Shown one piece after another: positions 1 to 6,428 of a stretch of 7,540 nucleotides of DNA. This stretch comes from Candidatus Peregrinibacteria bacterium. Its GTDB lineage: Bacteria; Patescibacteriota; Gracilibacteria; UBA1369; LOWO2-01-FULL-3. Where the stretch lies: NCBI GenBank assembly GCA_007133095.1, contig SLNK01000007.1:1-7540 (forward strand). The letters are read 5' to 3'. A model generated the notes under the pieces. It worked only from the letters and a program-made list of their open reading frames with translations, searched no databases and had not been told where the DNA came from. Each line of letters opens with the position of its first letter. Position 1 is the first letter of the stretch. Position numbers and translations under genes: made by a program.

Positions 1-1
1 T

Positions 2-211
2 ACTAATGTACTAGTAATCATCTCTAAATCAGGAAAATTTGGAGGAACTTTTGCTCATAAAGATATTGCTTTTGAATTTGCATCTTGGATTAGTGCCGAA
101 TTTATCAGGCAGGAGCTCTCGCAAGGGAAAAGGCTGATGATGCTCAATGAGATTGCAATAATACAAATAAAATCGCTTCTTTCCAATCCTTCTACTAAAA
201 AACTGAAATAA
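2..211 (+). CDS. KilA-N domain protein, 3' part only
   Basis: The gene enters from the left edge and ends in TAA at 209-211, leaving 69 visible codons. The stretch SKSGKFGGTFAHKDIAFEFA followed by SWISAEF is the conserved second half of the KilA-N domain, a DNA-binding fold found in phage antirepressor-like proteins, large DNA viruses and many bacterial mobile regions. In most bacterial members this is followed by the helix EFxxYLIKEFQRLK and a long C-terminal region. Here it is instead followed by IRQELSQGKRLMMLNEIAI and only about 16 further residues ending in NPSTKKLK, so this is a short-tailed variant. It is the only plus-strand gene and is convergent with typA, 58 bases away. DNA binding is inferred from the family; target and partner are unknown. 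Its start is outside the window. Confidence 0.85.
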   Translation, partial: TNVLVIISKSGKFGGTFAHKDIAFEFASWISAEFIRQELSQGKRLMMLNEIAIIQIKSLLSNPSTKKLK

Positions 212-230
212 AATACTCCCTTTTTTTAAG

Positions 231-254
231 AATCTTTTCTGTTTTTCAAAGATT
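231..254. repeat. AT-rich inverted repeat between convergent genes
   Basis: AATCTTT at 231-237 and AAAGATT at 248-254 form a perfect 7-base-pair inverted repeat with a 10-base loop, in the 58-base gap between the stop of the KilA-N gene and the stop of typA. It could end transcription from either side. The stem is almost all A-T and no T-tract follows it on either strand (a T run precedes it on the plus strand), so it does not meet the usual rule for an intrinsic terminator. Confidence 0.3.
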
Positions 255-269
255 AAAAATGTTTAAAAC

Positions 270-2063
270 TCACCTCACCCTTCTTCTTTCGCTTTCTTTT
301 AGGATTTTTTTACGTAGGCGGATGCTTTTTGGTGTTATCTCTGCGTATTCATCTTCTTTTATGTATTCAATGGCTTTTTCTAAAGTTATTGGAATTGGGG
401 AAATTAGAGTTAATGCTTCATCCGCACCGGAAGCTCTAACGTTTGTGAGTTTTTTATTTTTTATTGGGTTTACGGTTAAGTCTGTTCCCTGATTGTGTTC
501 CCCTATTATCATGCCTTCGTAAATTTCCGTGCTCGCCTCCACAAACAACGGCCCTCTTTCTTGCAATTTCCAAAGAGAATAAGCCATTGTTGATCCCGTT
601 TCTCCGGAGATCAGTGATCCTACCGTGCGTTTTTCTATTTTTCCCACATGCGGAGCAAAATGACTGAATGCATGATACATGGTTCCCTCGCCTCTGGTTA
701 ACAATAAGAAGCTTGAATGAAACCCCAGCAATCCGCGAGTTGGGACTTCAAATTCCAATGTCGTATTTCCGTTTTCCGATTTTATGTTTTTCATTATTCC
801 TTTTCTGCGTCCAAGAGCTTCTATAACGGGCCCCGACATTTCATCCGGTATGTTGATTATAGTGTTTTCAATCGGCTCTTCTTTTCTGCCATCAACTTCT
901 TGCATTATCACTTCCGGTTGCGAAATTTGCAGCTCAAACCCTTCTCTTCTCATTGTTTCTATCAGTACCGCGATATGCATTTCTCCTCTCCCGTAAACTT
1001 TAAAAGAATCGCTTCCATTGGTCGATTCCACTTTCAGCCCCACGTTCGTTTCCACCTCTTTTTCAAGTCTCGCTTTTATTTGACGACTTGTCACAAAAGT
1101 TCCCTCCTTGCCCGCAAAAGGAGAATTGTTCACCATGAACTCTATCGCCAATGCGGGAGGATCCACTTTGATTGCCGGCAGTGCTTCCGCTTCCTCGTCC
1201 GTGGTTATTGTTTCTCCAACATAAATTTCCGGAAGACCGGAAATCGCAACCATATCTACCGATGAAGCTTCTTTAACTTCCTTTTTTCCCATCCCCTCGA
1301 ATGTGAATATTTTATTTGTACGCCCCGAATATCTTTGTCCGTCGGCTTTTATTATTTTTACCGATTGATTTTCCTTCAATACTCCTTCGTAAATTCTACC
1401 TATCGCTATTCTTCCGAGAAAATTGTCATATTGTAGTGTTGCCGGCTGCATTTTTAACGGAAGATCCAATTTATTTTCCGTCTCGGGAACATTTTCAAAA
1501 ATGAAATCAAGTAAAGGCGTTATGTCTTTTTTTTCATCGTTCAGGTTTTTTATCGCCACTCCGTCTCTTGCTATTGCATATATGTATGGAAAATCTAGCT
1601 GTTCACTTGTTGCTCCCAGCATGGAAAATAGATCAAAAGTTAAGTCTACAACTTTGTCCGGTCTTGCCATTGGTTTATCTATTTTATTTATAACTACGAG
1701 GACTTTATGTCCTAGCTCTAAAGATTTTTTAAGTACGAATTTTGTTTGAGGCATTGGCCCCTCATATGCATCAACAACTAAAATAACTGCATCAACCGTT
1801 TTTAAAATACGTTCAACTTCAGATCCAAAATCGGCGTGGCCAGGAGTATCTACAATATTAAGTTTCCTGCCTTTATTTATTATTGCTGCATTTTTTGCAT
1901 AAATTGTTATCCCTCTTTCTTTTTCTTGGTCGTTGCTGTCCATTGCTCTTTCTTCTAGACCTTTGCGGGAATCAAAGTTTTCATCTGCTTTTAGAATTGC
2001 ATCTACCAGTGTTGTTTTGCCGTGATCAACGTGTGCGACTATTGCAATATTATAGATCTTCAT
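270..2063 (-). CDS. typA: Ribosome-associated translational GTPase TypA/BipA
   Basis: The product is 597 residues, close to the usual 600-615 of TypA/BipA, a GTPase that binds 70S ribosomes and supports ribosome assembly and growth under stress or cold. Visible motifs are the P-loop AHVDHGKTT (10-18), switch I RGIT (50-53), DTPGH (72-76) and NKID (126-129). The usual G5 motif SA is IA here (YAIARDG, 162-168). Domain II follows at about 205-295, then the EF-G-like domains with GRGEMHI (358-364). The TypA-specific C-terminal region includes GEHNQGTDLTVNP (521-533) and TPKSIRLRKKIL (577-588). The start MKIYNIAIVAHVDHG matches the family N-terminus. The ATG overlaps the helicase stop as ATGA, and only a weak AAAAG precedes it, so translation is probably coupled to the helicase. 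The stop is TGA. Identification is secure. Confidence 0.97.
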   Translation of the reverse strand: MKIYNIAIVAHVDHGKTTLVDAILKADENFDSRKGLEERAMDSNDQEKERGITIYAKNAAIINKGRKLNIVDTPGHADFGSEVERILKTVDAVILVVDAYEGPMPQTKFVLKKSLELGHKVLVVINKIDKPMARPDKVVDLTFDLFSMLGATSEQLDFPYIYAIARDGVAIKNLNDEKKDITPLLDFIFENVPETENKLDLPLKMQPATLQYDNFLGRIAIGRIYEGVLKENQSVKIIKADGQRYSGRTNKIFTFEGMGKKEVKEASSVDMVAISGLPEIYVGETITTDEEAEALPAIKVDPPALAIEFMVNNSPFAGKEGTFVTSRQIKARLEKEVETNVGLKVESTNGSDSFKVYGRGEMHIAVLIETMRREGFELQISQPEVIMQEVDGRKEEPIENTIINIPDEMSGPVIEALGRRKGIMKNIKSENGNTTLEFEVPTRGLLGFHSSFLLLTRGEGTMYHAFSHFAPHVGKIEKRTVGSLISGETGSTMAYSLWKLQERGPLFVEASTEIYEGMIIGEHNQGTDLTVNPIKNKKLTNVRASGADEALTLISPIPITLEKAIEYIKEDEYAEITPKSIRLRKKILKESERRRVR

Positions 2064-3493
2064 CTTTTTATTTTATTGTTAACTCTATTAAATCTTCTTT
2101 TGTGGTTTCTGAAGGATCCTCTGTTTTTTTGCCTGTGGGAATGAGTTTGTTTAGCAAAGTTGATATTTAGATCTTCAGCATTTTTGTAGCTTTCTAATAC
2201 TTTGTTGAATTCCAGAGAGATGAATTTTTTAATTATTTCATCTTTTTTAATGTGGTTAAATTTTTCATTTATTATTTTTGAAAACTTGCAAATTTGGTCT
2301 TCGTTAACTTCTATGTTGTTCATCTTCTCTATAAGTGTGAATAATTTCTTTTCACAAACCTCTTTTCCCTCGGGAATTTTTTTCTTTTCAAAAGTTGTTC
2401 CCAGTTTTTTTTCTATAATTTTTATTTTGTGGTGTTCTCTAGGATTTATAATTGTTAGGGAACATCCTGTTTTATCCGCTCGTCCTGTTCTTCCGCTTCT
2501 ATGAATATACCTTTCTGCACCATCCGGGAGATTGTAGTTGATTATGTGAGTAAGCGCTTCAACATCTATTCCTCTTGCTGCTATATCAGTCGCTACAAGA
2601 ATTTTAGTTTGTTTTAGTTTGAATCTTTTCATCACTTTTATTCTTTGTTCTTGAGCCATATCTCCGTGAATAGCTTCTGCGGAATAATTATCTTGAATTA
2701 ATTTGTCAGCAATTTCTTGTGTTTCAAGCCTTGTTCTACAAAAAATTATTCCATGAATTTCCGGAGTCATGTCCGCTATTCTTTTTAATGCGGAGTATCT
2801 ATCTTTTTCTTGAACTGTGTAATAGAAATGTTTTACATTTTTTGGCCCGGAATTTTTTGTTCCAATTGAGATCTCTTCCGGATTTTGCATGTAGTTGTTT
2901 GCAATTTTTCTTATAAAGGCATTCATTGTTGCGGAAAATAACATTACTTGTTTTTCTTTTGGTGTTGAAATTAATATTTCATCTAATTCTTCTTTGAATC
3001 CCATATTTAGCATTTCATCTGCTTCGTCTAAAACAAGCCATTTTATTTTTTCAATATTTAAAATTTTTCTTTTTATCATGTCATTTATTCTTCCGGGAGT
3101 CCCAACTACTATTTGTGGATTATTCTTTAAGGCTCTTATTTGTTTATCCATTCTTTCTCCACCAAATACGGGGGTTACGTTTATGCCCTTTGAGTGTTTT
3201 GTGAAATGTTTCAATTCTTCTGCTATTTGCATTGCCAGTTCTCTTGTAGGACATAGAATTAGGGCTTGAACTTGTTTTTGCTGTTCGTCCAGTTGTTGAA
3301 TAATAGGCAAGGAAAAAGCTGCGGTTTTTCCGGTTCCTGTTTGGGCAAGGGCAATCAGGTCTTTTTTGGAATTTATCAATAAGGGGATAGTTTTATCCTG
3401 TATCGTTGTGGGAGTTTTAAATCCCATTTCGCATAAAGACTGCTGAATCATTGGATTCAGTCCAAGATTTTCGAATGTGTTCATTTGAGACAT
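2060..3493 (-). CDS. DEAD-box RNA helicase, DeaD/CsdA type
   Basis: This ATP-dependent RNA helicase probably remodels rRNA or mRNA in the cytoplasm. From the chosen ATG it has 477 residues. Motifs in order are: Q motif GFKTPTTIQ (24-32), motif I AQTGTGKT (50-57), PTRELA (82-87), TPGR (132-135), DEAD (156-159), SAT (187-189), ATDIAARGID (301-310) and HRSGRTGR (331-338). A helical extension with GKEVCEKKLFTLIEKM (about 376-391) and FISLEFNKVLESYKNA (about 424-439) resembles that of Bacteroidetes DeaD proteins. The tail after about 450 is basic and rich in H, R, K and N, as expected for RNA binding. The frame stays open to a TTG at 3544, but the extra 17 residues are cysteine-rich and unlike the family. 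MSQMNTFENLGL fits better, and the ATG at 3484 is a possible alternative. The TGA stop overlaps the typA ATG by 4 bases. Confidence 0.95.
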   Translation of the reverse strand: MSQMNTFENLGLNPMIQQSLCEMGFKTPTTIQDKTIPLLINSKKDLIALAQTGTGKTAAFSLPIIQQLDEQQKQVQALILCPTRELAMQIAEELKHFTKHSKGINVTPVFGGERMDKQIRALKNNPQIVVGTPGRINDMIKRKILNIEKIKWLVLDEADEMLNMGFKEELDEILISTPKEKQVMLFSATMNAFIRKIANNYMQNPEEISIGTKNSGPKNVKHFYYTVQEKDRYSALKRIADMTPEIHGIIFCRTRLETQEIADKLIQDNYSAEAIHGDMAQEQRIKVMKRFKLKQTKILVATDIAARGIDVEALTHIINYNLPDGAERYIHRSGRTGRADKTGCSLTIINPREHHKIKIIEKKLGTTFEKKKIPEGKEVCEKKLFTLIEKMNNIEVNEDQICKFSKIINEKFNHIKKDEIIKKFISLEFNKVLESYKNAEDLNINFAKQTHSHRQKNRGSFRNHKRRFNRVNNKIKR

Positions 3494-3509
3494 TAAAAGT
3501 GTGAAACAG

Positions 3510-3539
3510 AAGATAACACGTGCTTTCTTATAAAAGCAA
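3510..3539 (-). promoter_or_regulatory. Possible promoter of the helicase-typA pair
   Basis: On the minus strand an extended -10, TGTTATCTT, lies at 3518-3510 (hexamer TATCTT at 3515-3510). A weak -35-like TTGCTT lies at 3539-3534, with an 18-base spacer. The predicted transcript start is about 10 bases before the ATG at 3493, so the leader would be too short for a Shine-Dalgarno site, and none is seen. The same stretch holds an inverted repeat, TGCTTT at 3521-3526 with AAAGCA at 3533-3538, which might modulate it. Only the hexamer matches support this. Confidence 0.35.
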
Positions 3540-3541
3540 CA

Positions 3542-3557
3542 CAAAAAACACTTTTTG
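3542..3557 (-). terminator. Weak hairpin after the four-helix membrane protein gene
   Basis: On the minus strand CAAAAA, loop GTGT, TTTTTG forms a 6-base-pair stem starting 14 bases after the TGA of the 3572-3946 gene. The T run of the 3' arm could double as a U-tract. The stem has only one G-C pair, so termination would be inefficient. It separates the membrane-protein gene from the helicase promoter candidate. Confidence 0.2.
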
Positions 3558-3571
3558 GCAAATTATCTCAA

Positions 3572-3946
3572 TCACATAACAAATCCAAAATATCCGAACA
3601 GCAGGCCGATTGCGAGGAGCACTACTCCCCACAGCACGGTGTATTCATATAGGCCTTTGAAGTAGGAAATTATTTTAGGAAATGCTATAAATAAAATTCC
3701 TTTCAAAAGCGCGGCCCAACCGATAATCGTGATTAGTACCGTCCAGTCTTTTACCCAAATATTGTGATATTCAACCAGTAGCATACCGACTATCACAGCT
3801 AATAATCCCGCCATGTATGTATTAACGGGGGATTTTTCAAAACCTTCTATCATTTTTTTGAAAGAAGATTGTTTGCTTACCGCTCCGATCCCCGCGGAGA
3901 GATAGACGATGGCAATGATTTTTGCCACGAAGATTGATAATTCCAT
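3572..3946 (-). CDS. Four-helix integral membrane protein, unknown function
   Basis: The product has 124 residues and is mostly hydrophobic. Likely membrane segments are about 3-22, 43-59, 68-89 and 103-122, giving four helices with very short loops. The longest soluble stretch (about 24-42) carries the charges KKMIEGFEK. A tryptophan-containing loop, WVKDW (64-68), lies between helices 2 and 3. There is no signal peptide separate from helix 1, no enzyme motif and no cysteine. I do not recognise a named family, although small proteins of this type are common as hypothetical membrane proteins in CPR genomes. The start is the only sensible ATG and has no Shine-Dalgarno. It lies 28 bases after the 77-residue membrane protein gene, so the two may be co-transcribed. 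The stop is TGA. Confidence 0.85.
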   Translation of the reverse strand: MELSIFVAKIIAIVYLSAGIGAVSKQSSFKKMIEGFEKSPVNTYMAGLLAVIVGMLLVEYHNIWVKDWTVLITIIGWAALLKGILFIAFPKIISYFKGLYEYTVLWGVVLLAIGLLFGYFGFVM

Positions 3947-3958
3947 AGGATTTTGGTT

Positions 3959-3971
3959 AATAGATATTATA
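3959..3971 (-). promoter_or_regulatory. Candidate -10 box for the four-helix membrane protein gene
   Basis: A perfect TATAAT lies on the minus strand at 3971-3966, in the gap just after the preceding gene's TAA. Transcription would begin near 3959, giving a leader of about 13 bases before the ATG at 3946. I see no good -35 hexamer at the right distance, and an AT-rich gap can give this match by chance. Confidence 0.35.
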
Positions 3972-3974
3972 TTG

Positions 3975-4208
3975 TTATATGGTCGGTATCTGAGGCGATC
4001 CGAAAAACATATCGAAGAAGTATGCGAGGAACCACAAAATGATACCGATCATTATGGCTACCAAGCTGTAGAGAAAAACATTGTCCCGCCAGCTTTTTTT
4101 CTTTTCTGAGGGAGGCGGGGAGGGGGCTTTTTCTTTTTCCCGGGCTTTCGCGATTTTTGCTTCCGCTTTCAGCTTTTTCTTTAATGCTTTTTGTTCTTCT
4201 TTGTCCAT
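3975..4208 (-). CDS. Small single-helix membrane protein with charged N-terminus
   Basis: From the ATG at 4208 the product has 77 residues. Residues 1-28 are densely charged and alanine/lysine-rich (KKKLKAEAKIAKAREKEK), probably a helix or coiled coil. A short proline run follows, PSPPPSE (29-35), then a lysine cluster and one membrane helix at about 45-65, ending in DMFFGSPQIPTI. The positive side suggests the N-terminus is cytoplasmic. The frame is open further upstream to an ATG at 4328, which would add 40 polar residues and overlap the DUF2779 gene by 46 bases. I prefer 4208 because it begins the compact charged segment, but neither start has a Shine-Dalgarno. No known family is recognised. 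It lies 28 bases before the four-helix membrane protein gene, and the two may act together. Confidence 0.7.
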   Translation of the reverse strand: MDKEEQKALKKKLKAEAKIAKAREKEKAPSPPPSEKKKSWRDNVFLYSLVAIMIGIILWFLAYFFDMFFGSPQIPTI

Positions 4209-4282
4209 AATTTTATTTTTTCGATTGGATGATATCTCTTTTTTCGTATTGTTTCCAGTGTCTTGTTCTGTTTTGATTTCGC

Positions 4283-5749
4283 TTATGACAGTTCGTTTAA
4301 CTTTTTCCAAATCACCACCATTGCCCAAGTGTCAAGTTTGCAATATTCCAAAAGGTTTTTTATAGTCCGGTCTTTTTCCGGGGAGTTTTTAAAAACGTGT
4401 TTGAACCAATGAAGTGAAGCAATCCCCCCTTGCTGGATTTCCTCAAGATTTGAATGTGATAATTCCGGTGCCAAAACGGGCAAAACTATTTTCAGTGAAT
4501 GACTGCCTCTGAACTGAGGATGTACATAATGACGATTTCGAAAAATGGTCATCAAATCAAACATCCTGTTATTTAGCGATTCCAAAAAGGCCGCGTGCTC
4601 AGGATTTTGTTCCGCCATTTCTTTATTTCGTCCGCTCTCAAAAGGTCTGTTCCAAACTATCACGGATCCAGTCTCCCCGATGTGTTGTCTCAAACTAGAC
4701 AACAGTTTTTTCATCGGATTTTCCTGTTCGGTCTGCAGAAATTCAAAATGTTCCACTTCGGAATTTTGACTTTTTAAAACGTGCAAAGAGTATTGAAAAC
4801 AAATTTGTTGGTAAGGCCTTGTTCCATCAAACAAAGGGATTGCCGGGTTGTATGTTTCGTAATCCAAAAAGTAAAGCGGGTAATCCAAATTATTTAGTTC
4901 GTCCGCGATTGTGTCTTTATTTATAATGGGAGTTCCGGTTTTTGCCACTTGCAGTTGGGTTGTCTGAGCTTCTGTCAGTTCGAAATAATCCGGAATGTCC
5001 GTGATTTTCAGAATCCCCAAATTTTTAAGCGTCCGTATTTTTGATTCGCTTATTTTTTTCAAATCGTATATTGAGTATTCCGGTAAGAAGTTCCAGCAAA
5101 CATTTTTTAGAGGGCATTCGTAGGGGTTTTTGCATTGTTTGCCGATTTCAACGGTGGGATCTTCCGCCTGTGTGATGAGTTTTAAGGCTTTTGGGATGTT
5201 TGCTTCCGCTGTTGATCTGTAGTTTTCCACTTGGTCGCTGATGTCGTTGATTGTGAAGAGTTTTTCCGGTTCGATTTCTCCTTTTCGTACGTACTCGGAA
5301 TTTACTGTTATCAGGTAGGTTTTTCCGATTTTATAGCCGTCTTTTTCTAAGGTTATTTTTTGGAAACAGAGGTCCGGGATGTGTTGTTCTTCTTTGATTT
5401 CCGTTGATGATTTTACTTCGAAAATGTCCCAGCTTTTTGTTTCTTCGTTGTATTTGAGGATGTCTGATCGAACCATTAAATTTTCCACCATTGCCGTTGC
5501 TTGGAATAATATTTTTTCGCCGTTTTCTATGTGTTGTTTTGTTTCTTGTTGGCCTTCTTGGAAGTTGTTTTTGATTTCTTTGCCGCCGGGGAAAAGTTTT
5601 TGCGCGTAGGATTCCACTTCGTTTCCTTGGTCGAAAATCGCTTGTTTCGTTTCGGAAATTTCCGGGAAAATTTCTTTATTATTTTTCCGATTCCACAGCA
5701 GTTTCCGGCACTGAATGTAATCTATGTAGTTGCTTTTGGTTATGTACAC
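4283..5749 (-). CDS. DUF2779 protein: Cas4/RecB-like Fe-S nuclease fused to DEDD exonuclease-like domain
   Basis: The product has 488 residues. The N-terminal half (about 1-225) looks like a Cas4/RecB-type PD-(D/E)XK domain: E44, D96 in MVRSDIL, E111 and K113 in DIFEVKSS, and Q130 after helix DLCFQ. Four cysteines fit a 4Fe-4S site, C14 near the N-terminus and C206, C212 and C218 in the cluster CKNPYECPLKNVC. The C-terminal half (about 285-485) is DUF2779, which has the look of an RNase H-fold DEDD exonuclease. Motif I is FLDYETY (D296, E298), motif II-like is WNRPFE (N367, E371), NRMFDLM holds D398, and motif III is YCKLD (Y469, D473), a DEDDy-type spacing. Single-strand DNA or RNA processing is inferred; the substrate is unknown. 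The start is GTG and matches the family N-terminus MYITKSxYIDYIQC. No cas1 or cas2 is nearby, so a CRISPR role is not indicated. Confidence 0.9.
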   Translation of the reverse strand: MYITKSNYIDYIQCRKLLWNRKNNKEIFPEISETKQAIFDQGNEVESYAQKLFPGGKEIKNNFQEGQQETKQHIENGEKILFQATAMVENLMVRSDILKYNEETKSWDIFEVKSSTEIKEEQHIPDLCFQKITLEKDGYKIGKTYLITVNSEYVRKGEIEPEKLFTINDISDQVENYRSTAEANIPKALKLITQAEDPTVEIGKQCKNPYECPLKNVCWNFLPEYSIYDLKKISESKIRTLKNLGILKITDIPDYFELTEAQTTQLQVAKTGTPIINKDTIADELNNLDYPLYFLDYETYNPAIPLFDGTRPYQQICFQYSLHVLKSQNSEVEHFEFLQTEQENPMKKLLSSLRQHIGETGSVIVWNRPFESGRNKEMAEQNPEHAAFLESLNNRMFDLMTIFRNRHYVHPQFRGSHSLKIVLPVLAPELSHSNLEEIQQGGIASLHWFKHVFKNSPEKDRTIKNLLEYCKLDTWAMVVIWKKLNELS

Positions 5750-5764
5750 GGGGGTAGTATAGCA
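5749..5764 (-). promoter_or_regulatory. Extended -10 promoter giving a leaderless transcript
   Basis: On the minus strand TGCTATACT (5764-5756) is an extended -10 with hexamer TATACT. Six bases, ACCCCC, separate it from the GTG start codon at 5749, so the predicted first transcribed base is the G of GTG. The message would have no 5' leader, which agrees with the absence of a Shine-Dalgarno. No good -35 is visible, as is common for extended -10 promoters. Confidence 0.55.
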
Positions 5765-5810
5765 TTTTTTGGGGGAAGTGAGGATGAGTTTTGCTTGCTA
5801 TGCTTTTTCA

Positions 5811-5826
5811 AAAACTCTGTTTCAGA
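5811..5826 (-). terminator. Very short hairpin followed by T run after the GIY-YIG gene
   Basis: On the minus strand TCTG, loop AAA, CAGA is followed by G and five T. It lies about 35 bases after the TAG of the GIY-YIG gene and before the DUF2779 promoter. The position suits a terminator, but a 4-base-pair stem is too weak to rely on. Confidence 0.2.
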
Positions 5827-5859
5827 AATAGTAAGCGATGTAGTTGCTTTTGTTCTATA

Positions 5860-6426
5860 CTAACGCTCCGAATCCAGGTTGAACCAAGGTCTCCATTTCC
5901 CGATTAGGAGATTTTCTTTATAGAATCTTTCTGCCACTTCGGTGTGTGGGAAGTCTGTGTTGTAGGAGAACCCGACTTTGTCGTGAAGAATGGTTAGGGG
6001 ATTTTTTTCGGAGGGGAAGATGTGTTCGATGCCGTATCGCAATTGGCAGCTTGTTGTGACAGCTTTTATTTTTCTGCCATCCGTTTTTACTTTATGAAGT
6101 CTTTTTTTCGAACCGTTTTTTACGTGGAGCGAAAATCGTTTTTTAATATTTGTTGTTTTTCCAATATATAAACAATGATATATCAAATCTTCGGTTTTAT
6201 TTTTATCAAATGATGTGTGGATGTCTTTTTTGTTCGGGCCTGATAAAATAATGTTTTTTTGGGATCCTAATAATTCTTTTTTTGGTCCGATCCACCAAAA
6301 AGCATAAATTCCGGGTTTGTTTGGCAAGTTTAATTTCCCAGACGCGTAATAGTCTTTTATTCTTTTGATCGAGTTTTTATTGTTTAAATTTGTTTCTTTC
6401 AAATATGAATTTTTGAAGTGTTTCAT
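5860..6426 (-). CDS. GIY-YIG family nuclease with long insert
   Basis: The product has 188 residues. GIY is at 39-41 in KPGIYAFWW and YIG at 87-89 in CLYIGKTTNIKKR. R97 stands ten residues after the YIG tyrosine, as in I-TevI. The C-terminal pattern ENLLIGKWRPWFN supplies the metal-binding glutamate (E171) and the conserved asparagine (N183). All core residues are present, so an active DNA endonuclease is likely. GIY and YIG are normally about 10 residues apart; here 45 residues separate them. The segments VTTSCQLRYGIEHIFP (123-138) and HDKVGFSYNTDFPH (148-161) recur, as I recall, in a stand-alone family of bacterial GIY-YIG proteins of unknown role. There is no separate DNA-binding domain and no methyltransferase in view. 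The ATG has no Shine-Dalgarno. The stop is TAG. Confidence 0.88.
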   Translation of the reverse strand: MKHFKNSYLKETNLNNKNSIKRIKDYYASGKLNLPNKPGIYAFWWIGPKKELLGSQKNIILSGPNKKDIHTSFDKNKTEDLIYHCLYIGKTTNIKKRFSLHVKNGSKKRLHKVKTDGRKIKAVTTSCQLRYGIEHIFPSEKNPLTILHDKVGFSYNTDFPHTEVAERFYKENLLIGKWRPWFNLDSER

Positions 6427-6428
6427 TA

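Noticed and set aside
717..1265. 182-codon plus-strand reading frame opposite typA
   Set aside because: It lies wholly inside the strongly conserved typA gene on the other strand, and its product is low-complexity, rich in F, H, S and R, with no motif.
3494..3544. Helicase start at TTG 3544, adding 17 residues
   Set aside because: The added residues are cysteine- and phenylalanine-rich and not part of the family. A promoter-like -10 lies inside this stretch, and an ATG matching the usual N-terminus is available at 3493.
270..3574. Recoded TGA (as in Gracilibacteria/Absconditabacteria)
   Set aside because: TGA ends typA, the helicase and the four-helix membrane protein at the expected family lengths, and no in-frame TGA needs to be read through.
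4209..4328. Longer 117-residue form of the single-helix membrane protein
   Set aside because: It would overlap the end of the DUF2779 gene by 46 bases and add a polar, unstructured segment. It is not excluded, but it is the weaker choice.
600..5710. Recurring TTCCGG on the plus strand as a DNA-uptake signal
   Set aside because: Many copies fall in minus-strand coding frames and appear to reflect codon use, such as CCG-GAA for Pro-Glu. They lack a longer shared flank.
4283..5749. CRISPR-Cas association of the Cas4-like domain
   Set aside because: No cas1, cas2 or repeat-spacer array is present, and the fused DUF2779 half points to the stand-alone family.
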